The translations under genes and the position numbers were made by a program. The notes beneath the pieces were generated by a model. The model searched no databases. It was not told the DNA's origin and saw only the letters and a program-made list of their open reading frames with translations. 64,000 nt of DNA, taken from assembly GCA_947646735.1 (NCBI GenBank), contig CANTFK010000968.1:186001-250000 (forward strand), given 5' to 3'. The DNA comes from Peronospora farinosa (lineage: Eukaryota > Oomycota > Peronosporomycetes > Peronosporales > Peronosporaceae). Below are positions 1 through 9,781 of the stretch, piece after piece; position 1 is the stretch's first letter; the number at the start of each line of letters is the position of its first letter.

Positions 1-81
1 TACTACTATCTGTTCGACCATGAGTACAAAAGTCTGATTTATGTATGACTGAGAGTCGGACACAGCACTTTTTTTACGCCC

Positions 82-866
82 ATGATAATCGACTGTCATT
101 ATACTAATGATCCGATAGGACGTCCTGCAGGTCTGTCAGCATTGCGATATCTACTAAAGCTCATCTATACCATTATTAACAATGTTGGTTACCGAACGAC
201 CAAAAACGCTAATAATATCATGACCGTTCAATGTTTATCGCCAAGTGCACTGCCGTTTCAGCAGATCCTACTAGCTCTGAATGATGGTACTTATGTCGCA
301 TCAAGTGGCAAAGATTTGGTGGAGTGTGCAAGAGGCACCTTGTTCAAGTTGTCGTGCACTATCCAAGTAAGCCCATCGGACATGTCACATTGATGAAGCT
401 TACAGCTGTCATCTTGATCACTGGAGGCGAAATTCCGTCAAGTGTTTTCCAAAGGTTGATGGACTTTAGAAGGTACTCAATGACGAGTATCATATAGGCA
501 CGAATTGTGAGGCCAAGCACACACGTCCTTGTATTACCTTTCATGGTTTTTGACATTAAACGTGAAGAAGCTGATTGCAGGATGCACCTTAAATGATTAA
601 CCGCTCAGTTTGGGCTCCTTTCTGCGATGTGCAGCGACAATTTTGACGCTGTCATTTCGCAGTTTCAAGCCTCTCGTATCGCTGTAGCCACCTTTTTGCC
701 TCATCATAATGGACTTGTCGAGTTCGACAGCTGTTACGGCGGTTTCGACAAAGGCAGGCTCGGCAACAGCTACATGGATACATTCAACAAACCTGAGCTG
801 AATCACGCAGACACGGCATTCAGGACAAGCAATGGTGTTTTCACGTCGACCTTTTTGGTCAACTAG
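82..866 (+). pseudogene. Decayed secreted lipase-like paralogue
   Basis: This is a broken third copy of the secreted hydrolase family that is intact at 2241-3827 and 4083-5681. Around 210-350 the reading resembles the N-terminal domain of those proteins (VQCLSPSALPFQQIL, then FQ...LFKLS). From 627 to 866 a second frame matches the C-terminus: MCSDN, the acidic LVEFDSC block and the conserved LNHADTAF motif that supplies the candidate catalytic histidine. The middle, including the serine nucleophile region, is unreadable, and at least two frame breaks separate the ends. No signal peptide or start can be assigned. It lies upstream of and in the same orientation as the intact copy at 2241, which fits tandem duplication followed by decay. 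The family match is seen in the sequence; the duplication history is inference. Confidence 0.75.
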
Positions 867-1049
867 GTAGTTTCAGAATGGCAAAGGAGTAGAATTTGTA
901 GCACCAGGTCCACTATCTATTACAATAGTTGGAGTGCGTCGTTTGAAGAGCTACGTTAGATGATCAACGTGGAGCAGTTTTACAAAGAGCGACAGACTCT
1001 TTTCAATAAACCTTTGACAATTCCATCGTCTCATCGCCATACTTTCTGT

Positions 1050-1754
1050 CTAGAACTTCTTTGTTTGTGTCAACTCGACTCGATCCTCCACACACGTCAG
1101 TGCAATTTTCTTCTCGAGATATGGAAGCACCCACTTCCCACTTACAAAAAGGAGCACAAACAACCATCCAATAAGCACCACTGTATGTCTTGGAAACATT
1201 TCCAGCAGCACTTCCTCTACAACAATATCAAAGACACACTTTTCCATTTCCAACTTGGAATCCGGACGTTGCACGCCTTCGACTTGTGCCAAAAGTGAAA
1301 AGTCCACCTCGACAGCTGTTTCGAGGGACGGTTCTAACCGGTATCGTACCGATTCATGTCCCTCGACTTCGTTTGGATGGAGCCGAAGTTTTGCGGTATT
1401 TAAAACCCGATGTCCTGGTGGTATCGTCTGTTTTTTCACGAGATTTCGAGCAATATTGTCGCTAATATCACCAATATTATCATGAAATAGCACTGGAAGT
1501 AATACCCCCTCCACTTGTAGCGTAAACATCGATGGCTGCGTCGCTGGATACGATACTTTGATGTCGTAAACAGTGGCGGGTTGAAGCTTTACGACGCGAA
1601 AGAGCTGGGGGACGCCATATAACACGCACTGGGACGGAAGTGAAATATCGGGATGGAGCTCGATGACAGGAGAGTTATTGCTAGATGGTGTGGATGAGGA
1701 CTGGGGCATCCAGGAGATTAATGCGAGGACGAGTTGGGGTAGCAGCAGCAGCAT
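1050..1754 (-). CDS. Single-pass membrane protein of unknown function
   Basis: A 234-residue protein. I chose the ATG at 1754 over an upstream in-frame ATG at 1817 because it puts a clean signal sequence (MLLLLPQLVLALISW) at the N-terminus. The body is hydrophilic with a VYDIKVSYPATQPSMF stretch in what looks like a beta-rich lumenal domain. One transmembrane segment lies near residues 190-213 (HTVVLIGWLFVLLF), followed by a short basic cytosolic tail of about 20 residues. This is a type I topology, probably of the secretory pathway or ER. The gene is intronless. I do not recognise a named family with confidence; a role in ER or GPI biology is possible but not shown. The plus-strand frames over the same bases are shadows. 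Confidence 0.7.
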   Translation of the reverse strand: MLLLLPQLVLALISWMPQSSSTPSSNNSPVIELHPDISLPSQCVLYGVPQLFRVVKLQPATVYDIKVSYPATQPSMFTLQVEGVLLPVLFHDNIGDISDNIARNLVKKQTIPPGHRVLNTAKLRLHPNEVEGHESVRYRLEPSLETAVEVDFSLLAQVEGVQRPDSKLEMEKCVFDIVVEEVLLEMFPRHTVVLIGWLFVLLFVSGKWVLPYLEKKIALTCVEDRVELTQTKKF

Positions 1755-2240
1755 GGGTGATAGATAAATTTCAAGAGGTTGGTAAGATATTTTAAATTCC
1801 TTATAAACTCGACACATACATGTTCTTACAAATAGTAATAGTTATATTATCATAAGTAGTACAAGAAACAAGTAAGAAGTAATATTTTGTGAAAGTTTTT
1901 ACAAAAGTGCAGTTCGTTTTTTAGAAATAGTAAATCTAGACGAAGAACCAAGTTCAAGATAGACTAATGCCACAAGTATACCCTCTTGCAGTCACAAAGT
2001 GAGCCCATCATTATAGGAAAAGATCCCTTCAACCATTACATACAAATCATTGCACAGAAAAATATCTCCCCTCTCCTTCCCCATCTTCTATCGGTTCTCC
2101 GATCAGAAAATGAACCATAAGAAGAGAAAAAAAAACATTTACGATCAGAATTTGTTTTTTTTGTTGCTAGGGCATCAACGAGAAGAGTTTTAAAAAAAAA
2201 TAAAAATAAAAAAGAGAGAGTCATTTGTAAACTTGCCTCC

Positions 2241-3827
2241 ATGTTTTGCATCCATGTACTAGTGTCTACTATTCTTATCCTTGTAGCAATTGCAGTGACT
2301 GTAAATGCTCAAAATGATAGTCCGCTATCTTTAGTCAATGCACCTTCATTAAAACTTCATGTCTCCTTTAATCGACCGTCGTTAAAACTTCACGGACAGA
2401 TGAAATTTAATGTCTTTGCTACTCCCATTGTCTCTAAAAATGGGTCGAGGATACTCTACGATGGCTACGCTACGTTTAGTCATGATGACAAGACGTTTAT
2501 CTACTCATATGTACAGGGTATCGGGTATTTGTCTACACATGATGGAAAAAAGACAATTGTCGAATGCATTTCAACCAGAATGTTGCCATTTCATGCTATT
2601 CTACCTGCATTGAATGAGATGGTTCCCATTTCAAGTGCATTTGTAGGTGATGAGATTGTGAAATGCACGAGTGGACATTTATTCAAGACGACGTTTGGTG
2701 GAGCTCCTTTTGCTATCTGCGCAGCAGGTCGGTCTGGATTCAGGGCTTTTAGCAGTGACTTTAAGGTCACGGTCAAGTACCTCGAGGCCCCCGTTCAGGT
2801 TGAGGTTCCAGCATTGAGCAATGGAATATCGTGCAAGGTTATAGCTACGGCCACGTCAATGACATTGACGGCGGTAGCGTTGTTAACTGGAAGTACATAC
2901 TTCCCGACAAGCACTACAAGGCAATTGAAGACGGCAGAGATTTTGAAAATGGAACCATCGTCGTGTAAGTGCAAGTCCAAACCGCGTCCGTGCGTCATCT
3001 TTCATGGCATTGGCGGTACACATGAACTGGAGGACCTTCAGGATACGCCGAAAGACGTCACTAGAATGGGAAACATCAATTACAATGCTCCTTGTTGCAG
3101 TGAGGTGAAGTACGCCATCTTGAACACTTTGAACTCCAGTTGGCTCGACAAAAGTCTTCAACACAAATTTTGCGACCGGGCCCTGAGGGTGAGTGAGACG
3201 AGTGACAAGGAGGAACATGTGGTTAAGGACACTGTTGTGGTGACGCATTCAATGGGTGGGCTTGTCCTGGCCTTGGCGATAGCTACCGGCAAGTGTAGTC
3301 TTGGGGAAGGTACATCATGGGTAGCTATAAGCACACCTATGATGGGGAGTATGGTCTCGGACTTTGCTCACGACTACTGTGACAAGAAGGACCATGCGTT
3401 TTCGCCAGGAAAGATGCTGGAGTTTATCGGCCAGTGTCCTCTGCCAGCTTCCCGACGGAATATCGTGTACCAGAATGAAAGGCATGCTTCTAAAACGATC
3501 AACGAGGCTTACGTAAGAGCCCAGAAGGCATACGCGAAAAATGTGTTTGCGGCCATGTGCAGTGACAACCCAAACGGCGTTATGTCTCAGTACGAAGCGA
3601 TCATGCTTTTCACAGCACGTGTGGTTCCGCACAAGTCGCCGCAAAATGATGCCCTCGTGGAGTTTCAGAGCTGCGCTATAGGTCTTGACGAGTCCAAATT
3701 TGGCAAGAACTACAGGAGCAAGTTCTACAGACCATCATTGAACCACGCAGACACAGCATTTCTCACCCATGACGCGTTCTGGGACGATTCTCAAAAGCCG
3801 AGGAAGTGGTTTGAATGTTTGCTATGA
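2241..3827 (+). CDS. Secreted alpha/beta-hydrolase, lipase-like
   Basis: A 528-residue intronless gene with a signal peptide at residues 1-23, so the product is probably secreted. An N-terminal beta-rich domain (about 30-230) precedes a hydrolase domain. That domain opens with PCVIFHGIGG, the usual first strand and oxyanion loop of lipases. The nucleophile elbow is THSMGG with Ser337, and a Thr replaces the usual first Gly of GxSxG. Asp470 (NDALVEF) and His502 (LNHADTAF) are the likely rest of the triad. Many cysteines suggest disulfides. Overall it resembles lipases and palmitoyl-thioesterase/PGAP1-like hydrolases; the substrate is unknown. A tail-to-tail paralogue lies at 4083-5681 and a dead copy at 82-866. 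A-rich sequence and a TCATTT initiator-like motif lie just upstream of the ATG. Secreted lipases of plant-associated oomycetes can act outside the cell, but a role here is inference. Confidence 0.88.
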   Translation: MFCIHVLVSTILILVAIAVTVNAQNDSPLSLVNAPSLKLHVSFNRPSLKLHGQMKFNVFATPIVSKNGSRILYDGYATFSHDDKTFIYSYVQGIGYLSTHDGKKTIVECISTRMLPFHAILPALNEMVPISSAFVGDEIVKCTSGHLFKTTFGGAPFAICAAGRSGFRAFSSDFKVTVKYLEAPVQVEVPALSNGISCKVIATATSMTLTAVALLTGSTYFPTSTTRQLKTAEILKMEPSSCKCKSKPRPCVIFHGIGGTHELEDLQDTPKDVTRMGNINYNAPCCSEVKYAILNTLNSSWLDKSLQHKFCDRALRVSETSDKEEHVVKDTVVVTHSMGGLVLALAIATGKCSLGEGTSWVAISTPMMGSMVSDFAHDYCDKKDHAFSPGKMLEFIGQCPLPASRRNIVYQNERHASKTINEAYVRAQKAYAKNVFAAMCSDNPNGVMSQYEAIMLFTARVVPHKSPQNDALVEFQSCAIGLDESKFGKNYRSKFYRPSLNHADTAFLTHDAFWDDSQKPRKWFECLL

Positions 3828-4082
3828 ACTTGCATTCGACTACAGTTGCGTTGGGAGGTGACAAGCCCCTGGGTAGGAAAGAAGAAGTAAAGCGTTTAGC
3901 AATCCAGTAAGACCATTCACTCTACTTGAACAACGTAATGTCAATCATCAATACATGCATAGTCAAGTTGGTGCTACCAGATGAGCACATGAAACCGATC
4001 AAGTCCAGCAAGTGTATATCTATTACCCAACTTGTGTACGTAGTACAGTAGTAGTACTTGTCTGCATTCGACTATCCTCTAC

Positions 4083-5681
4083 TTACAGGAGGCACTCAAA
4101 CCACTTTACAGGTTTAACAGTCGTCTTGAAAAGCCCGTCACCAGTTTTAAAAGCCGTGTCGGCATGGTTCAACTCACACCTGTAAAACCGATCTTCGTGC
4201 GTGGTTCCAAACGTTGACGACGAAATACCTCCTGCACAGCTTTGGAACTCGACGAGACCGTCATTCTCGGAGGACTTGTGCGGAATCACAGACCCTCCCA
4301 TCATATACTTGGGTTGATATTTGGAAATGTTACCGACGTAAGAGCTGCTACACATGGCTGCGAAGACATACTTGCGATAAACCTTCTCAGCGGCAGCGTA
4401 TGCAGTTTTCATAGCCTTGTCACTATACTTCTCCGTTTTATAGACAACGGACGTGGCGGAAACAGATATTGGGCATTTGTCTTGGAAGATCACGTGCGCA
4501 AGAACATTATCGACCTTGCCTTTGCAGAACTCCAGAAGGTAGTCGGAAGACATGCTGCCAGTCATGGGAGGACTGAGAGCAATCCATGTCGAGCTTTTTG
4601 CGAGATTACATTTCCTGTTTGCAAGTGCACCAGCAAACATCAGCCCACCCATTGAGTGCGTGACGATAATTGTGTCTCTTATCGTGTGTTTAGACGACGA
4701 ATTGGACATGGAAAGAGAGCGATCACACGCCATTTCCTGAAGATGCGAGTCGGTCCAACGATAGTCGACGGTATTGAGTGCAGCATACTTGATCGTTGTG
4801 CAGCATGGAGCATGATTCTCAATTTTTTCCCACCCGAAATGACGCGACGTATCCTGCACACCTCGTTCCTCGACTTCATTGCCTAGGCCATGAAATAAGA
4901 GGCATGGACGAGGAGTCGACTTACACGAGCACGATGAAGAAGCCATTGCCATATGTGTTTCTTCCTTGAGGATTCTTGACGTCCTGACTGGTACTTCAGT
5001 CCCACTTAGCAATGCAAGTGCAGTTGGTGTCATTTCAATTGCATTTGCAATGGCATTGCATGATGATCCATCCTTTAATGTTGTCCTGGGAATGGTCACG
5101 GGATTGTCCAGATAATTGACAGTAATGGTCATAGCACTTGTATAGGCAGTAAAACCCGCCTTACCCGCGAAACAGACAGCGTACTGGACGCCAGCGAACG
5201 ATGTCTTGAAGAGGTTTCCAATCTTGCACTCGATAGTTTTGCCACCTATTGATGCACTAGGAATTGGCGTTAATGCATTGAATGCCGATAGCATATCATT
5301 AAATGGGAGGGTGCTAGGAGGAATACAGCGAACAATTTGAGCATCCGATGAGCTATTAATTGTCATCAAGTAGGGCGCTCCATCCACAAGTGAGTAAGTG
5401 AAGCGTACAGGACCATCAGTAAACGTTGTGTAACCGTTGTAGAGTACACGATCCCCCTGTTGTTTCGATACAAGGGGATTAGCATACACCTGAAAGTCAG
5501 ATATTCCATGAAGTTCCATTGCTTTATGCTTGAGAGTAACATGAAGCTGTAATGAGGGCAAAGTGGCTACAATTTTCTGGAGTTTGAGGTGATTACGACT
5601 AAAAACTTGTTCAGAATTAACATTGACAAAGGCCGAAATGAGTATCAGAGAAATAGTGACGAAAAGTATGCACCATTTCAT
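4083..5681 (-). CDS. Secreted alpha/beta-hydrolase, lipase-like paralogue
   Basis: A 532-residue intronless gene paralogous to the one at 2241-3827 and facing it tail to tail. A signal peptide covers about residues 1-23 (MKWCILFVTISLILISAFVN). The N-terminal beta-rich domain is followed by PCLLFHGLGN, the nucleophile elbow THSMGG (Ser343), acid Asp474 (ENDGLVEF) and His506 (LNHADTAF). The Asp-to-His spacing of 32 residues is the same as in its neighbour, and both proteins end in KWFECLL. Two intact divergent copies and one pseudogene show a small local gene family. Only about 255 bases separate the two stop codons, so the 3' untranslated regions must be short or overlapping. The enzyme class is clear from motifs; substrate and site of action are not. 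Confidence 0.88.
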   Translation of the reverse strand: MKWCILFVTISLILISAFVNVNSEQVFSRNHLKLQKIVATLPSLQLHVTLKHKAMELHGISDFQVYANPLVSKQQGDRVLYNGYTTFTDGPVRFTYSLVDGAPYLMTINSSSDAQIVRCIPPSTLPFNDMLSAFNALTPIPSASIGGKTIECKIGNLFKTSFAGVQYAVCFAGKAGFTAYTSAMTITVNYLDNPVTIPRTTLKDGSSCNAIANAIEMTPTALALLSGTEVPVRTSRILKEETHMAMASSSCSCKSTPRPCLLFHGLGNEVEERGVQDTSRHFGWEKIENHAPCCTTIKYAALNTVDYRWTDSHLQEMACDRSLSMSNSSSKHTIRDTIIVTHSMGGLMFAGALANRKCNLAKSSTWIALSPPMTGSMSSDYLLEFCKGKVDNVLAHVIFQDKCPISVSATSVVYKTEKYSDKAMKTAYAAAEKVYRKYVFAAMCSSSYVGNISKYQPKYMMGGSVIPHKSSENDGLVEFQSCAGGISSSTFGTTHEDRFYRCELNHADTAFKTGDGLFKTTVKPVKWFECLL

Positions 5682-6262
5682 AATACAGAGTGTGTGTGTG
5701 TGGTTTTTCTATATGACTACTATGCAGGAAGTTAATAAATGATTGAAAAATGGGAGGACCCGTATTGACGAGCCAGTCTGGACCAGTATAGTATTTTTTT
5801 TATTTTTTTCCGTAACGATTTGATCAAGTTGAGTGTTGGATCCATGGTATAGTAGATACTGCTACTGTCTTAACTAATAATCTCTCTTGGCTACTAGATA
5901 ATTCTGGTCTTGAGGCTCATACTCGACATAAGAGATATTCTTTCTTGTATACAGACACAATACAATAACCTAAGTGGTCTCCTATACAACACGACTTGAT
6001 CACAGGTGCTACTACAGCTAGTCCATAATGCTCCACTTGTCGTCTTTCATCACTTCTCATCCGCTACATATAAGATGCAAACAAATAGAATGCTGACATT
6101 TTCGGGGTTCCCTGGAATACATTACAAGGTGGTTGTACATCTGGCCCGGGTGCTTGTGACAAAAGAGTGCATCGTAATGCAGTGAAACCACACCACGTGA
6201 CTCCAATCAGTTAGCTCTTTGGTTAGCTGACTGAGACCAATCTCACGACTAGAGAATTGTTA
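5682..6262. other. Intergenic, nothing assigned
   Basis: About 580 bases between the hydrolase gene and the C2H2 gene. It holds a TG-rich run near 5690-5700 and a T-rich run near 5790-5810. I see no coding region, RNA gene or repeat. It should contain the promoter of the 4083-5681 gene. Confidence 0.5.
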
Positions 6263-8312
6263 TCAGAGCAGCGCTGGTGTCATTCCAGTGTCAATCAATG
6301 CATAGTCGACTTCATCATCCACGAATACGTCAGTAGGTTTCCATTCTAATGTGTCATCATGCTGGAGCAATTGGTCGAGCACTTCTGACGATGGCTGCGA
6401 ATTGCTTAGTACGTCAGATGTTGCAATGTCAGCTTCACCTGACAGCCAGAACATCTGCTGGGTGCCATCGTTCTCCTTCTTGGCCACTTCCGATGTACAT
6501 GAAATCCCAAACTGCTGCTGAAAGCTGGTAATATTCTGACAACTCAACTCGTTATCTCCACTTGATTGAGCAGTTGTCTTAGCCGAGCATTTATCCGTCG
6601 ACACCGACGAAAAGCGACTCATCTTAGAAGGTATCGAATCTGCAGCATGGACAGGATCTGACGCAGAACACAGTCTGCGCACAGTCCCTTCGCTTGGCAT
6701 CACTTTGCCGAACGTCGATATCATGCTGTGAGGCGGCGTGTCTCCCTGTGCCACCGACATTTTCTCCAAATGATCGGACAGCAGCATAGCATTAGCCCAG
6801 TCATCGCCCAGAGTAGCAAAGGCTTTTATGCCTAGTTCAGCCTCCGGTTCATTCATGACTAACCCTTGAGAAACTTGTGCCGGTAAAGTTGCATTTTCAG
6901 CAATTTTAAAACATTCCATCCCCACCGGAAGCATGCCTGTGTCTTCAATGTCCCCGTAACTCGTGCTGGACTGATACGAATTGGCTGAGGGTGGGCCGCC
7001 CTCGAAACTTAATACCGATGAAGCACCAGTATCTTCTGCATCACAGTTTGCCAGCACAGATAAAATGTCACTGTCAATTGCCTGTTCATCACTTGACAGC
7101 GACGTCGAGTGGTGTAACGAAGCTGAAATCAACGTTGCTGGCCACTCAAATGACCCGTGCTCAACGGAACCGGTGCTGCTTACTGGCAAGACCGGCTCGT
7201 GAGCACTTGCTGAGCTATTACTGCGATAATATGATGGAAGTTTGAGCTCTTCGAATGGTTGTAATAGGTTCATTTCTGGTAGAGACTCCGATTTGGAACG
7301 AAACTTCGAGCGTCTAGCGGCAGTTGCTGTCGTTTCAGCATGTGGAGCAATATTTTGACGTGGGTTGTGTGGGGATTTAGGTCGCGGTTTTGTCATGAGC
7401 GTAGTAGTTGGAATGCAGACCTTTGGATTCGTCTGTTCTTTGATAAACGTGACTGGCTCTGAATTTGAACGTGAGCGCATATTGCGTCGTGGTGCTTTAG
7501 CTGGAAGAGGACAATAATGTGCGAGAACATTATTGTCATTGGTGCTTTGGTTGTTCAGCAAAAGTCTCCGATCATTAGTATACACCATTAAAGGCATTGC
7601 TGGTCGAATCATCACATTTCGAGTTGCATTGTGCAAAGGCAGCAAGAATGTACTAACCTGCTACATCCAATCACATGAGTCAGATAAATTCAAATGGATC
7701 TCAATGTTCTTTTTCATCTACCTGATTGTTTTTCTCGTTTAGGTCCATCCTCTCTGGATGTTTTAATTTTTGATGATGTATCAACGAACCTTCCGATCCG
7801 TAAGCCTGTTACAACATTTAACCAAATAATATAAATAAATATCATAAAAAATAGTACAAATATAACAAAACAATTTTATCATTACAACCTTCAGACATCC
7901 TGTATATGGACATTTATGTTTGCGGTCAATCTCTGCTGCTGAACGTCGACGTCTCTTTTTGTTGGTACTAGATAATGGCACTGCTTTCTCGGCGTCCGGC
8001 TCTGCCACGTCCTGTCCGAGATCTTTTGTCTCAATTTTTAGCTTTTTTTAAATAAAATACCCCAAAATTTGTTAAAATTAGTCTTCTATAGTAAAAAGTT
8101 AGGTAAAAATAAAAATTCCCTCTCTAACTCACGTTTTTTTCTTCTTTAAATTTCGCCACTTTATCAGCAGCATTTGGTTGCAACTTTGAAGCTTTGAACG
8201 GACTTTTCGTTGAGCGTTTGACTCGGGGTTTAGCTATTGACGTTGAGACATCCAACATGGTCACGTCTGCGACTTCATTGCGAGTCTTATGGTGCTTTTT
8301 CTTGGCCTTCAT
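6263..8312 (-). CDS. C2H2 zinc-finger protein, four exons
   Basis: Likely nuclear DNA-binding protein of about 598 residues. Proposed exons on the minus strand are 8312-8133, 8029-7889, 7805-7722 and 7657-6263, all phase 0. Donors are GTGAGT, GTTGTA (or GTAATG three bases on) and GTAGAT; acceptors all end in AG. Exons 2 and 3 join to build one finger: KCPYTGCLK joined to AYGSEGSLIHHQKLKH, a C-x4-C ... H-x5-H finger of the YGSEGSL type. It is preceded by a basic run (KKRRRRS) that can serve as a nuclear signal. Exon 1 is Lys-rich. Exon 4 is long, Ser/Thr-rich, low in structure and acidic at its end, like an activation region. Target genes are unknown. The exon 2 donor is the least certain junction; I favour 7889 because it restores the family spacing. 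Confidence 0.75.
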
Positions 8313-8962
8313 TTGTAGTCAATCTTCCTTCAATGAAACGGCTCCAGCGGGGCTGCTCCTGCTACTCGTGAAGCAATACAAAGTGCAAGTACTTTGCAAC
8401 GCCTTTTCAAGTGTCGATTATTAAGGTTTGAACAAGTTGACGGATGAGAGCAGATTTCTATACAATTATCACTATAGTGGTACGTTTACAAAAGTTTACA
8501 TCTCACTTCAACGTGATCAGTTTTTGGATCAGTTGCAACGAGGTTAGTAGACAACCCATTTTTTTAAAAATGATGATGCCCTTTTGAACGCTGACGTGCG
8601 GGTTTTTGGCTGCTGTATCTATAAAAAGATACCGTATCAATAGTTTATTTGAATACTCAAGGATACCTGTTTTTACACTTTTAACCGCTTTTTTGATACT
8701 AAATACAATGACTTATCTACAGTAAGAGTAGTAAACTTCAACGTATCTGTCAAAAAGAAACATTGTGGCAGTATATAATGGTTTTTTGATGCAAATAGCA
8801 AGTTGGTAGATAAAATCGCGAGTGAAGTAGTGGCAATTTGGCACTGTCTAGTGCGAGAAGATGTTGTCAGTCAACACTCGATTGCGTGACAATGTTTTGG
8901 TATGACGAAACGATCGACTTGAGAGCTACCCTGATATTACAGTAGCAGTTTTGCAAATTCGT
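8313..8962. other. Intergenic, nothing assigned
   Basis: AT-rich sequence upstream of the C2H2 gene with no open frame of useful length on either strand and no repeat that I recognise. It presumably holds the promoter of the minus-strand gene starting at 8312. Confidence 0.4.
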
Positions 8963-9256
8963 TTAATCTTGTTCGAGTTTTCTATACGTATCAGAATATC
9001 GCGTGTCATTGAAGGTGGACGTCGCAAGCAATTGATGTAACTGAGTCGCAATTCTTTGCAATAATGGAGGCGACACTGCTGACGAACTCAGTAGCACCAG
9101 ATATCTAACGCAACGAGCAGGATGCGTAACAGTGTTGCTAATGGAACCGAGTTTTTTAATGTCTACAACAGTCGATGTGGCGACGATCGTAGTCTTATCG
9201 TTGGGCTGTTTTGTATCATGGCGTCGACCGACAAATGTTGCTGAATCTGTGGTCAC
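8963..9256 (-). CDS. Hypothetical exon-like open frame
   Basis: A 97-codon open frame on the minus strand ending KLEQD-stop at 8963. It has no ATG at its start. It opens just after TTCTAG, which could be a splice acceptor, so it may be the last exon of a gene whose first exon lies between 9260 and 9640. One candidate start in that stretch is the ATG at 9636, but I could not join it in frame convincingly. The composition (LLSSSAVSPPLLQRIATQLHQLL) is compatible with a real helical protein. I recognise no family. The stretch from 9257 to 9781 otherwise shows nothing certain. Confidence 0.3.
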   Translation of the reverse strand: MTTDSATFVGRRHDTKQPNDKTTIVATSTVVDIKKLGSISNTVTHPARCVRYLVLLSSSAVSPPLLQRIATQLHQLLATSTFNDTRYSDTYRKLEQD

Positions 9257-9781
9257 AAGCTAGAAGCGCTTGTATGTTAGAGATACCCTGGGCCTTCGAC
9301 AACATAGCTAACCTCCGTCTACTATGTGTCTTGAAGCGCTTGATGCAGTAAAAAAGCTTAGAAGGCCTCCGTTTATACTATTAATGACCTTATCGCTATA
9401 CCAAACCTTCTTTTTATCTTCTTGTTAGTAGCCAGTGTTTGCAGGCTTACGGCATCTTTGCTTGGCTTGCTATGTTTGTCTTGTCTTCAGACACTCGCAA
9501 ACATTTCGTAGCACCACGGGTGCAAGAGATCCCCTTTAGTCAGCCTCGAGGACACTATATCGTATCGTTTTTACGTGCTGGACCTCTACACGGCATTTCT
9601 CTCCAAACATACGCAAAGGGGTTAAAGCGGTACATGTGATCAAAACAGAACGGTTAGTTCAAGTTAATTAAGTAAGTGCATCAAGCGTAATCACGACTTG
9701 ATGTACATGTGCGTGCACAATATGTCCATGGGTTAACGTTTTGAATACCATCGAGCTTCAAACTTTACTTGAAATCCCATG

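Noticed and set aside
960..1485. Three plus-strand frames of 76-112 codons
   Set aside because: They overlap the minus-strand membrane protein gene, have no domain and no signal, and are shadows of it.
2036..2251. Minus-strand 71-codon frame beside the lipase start
   Set aside because: Made of the A-rich upstream tract read backward; low complexity.
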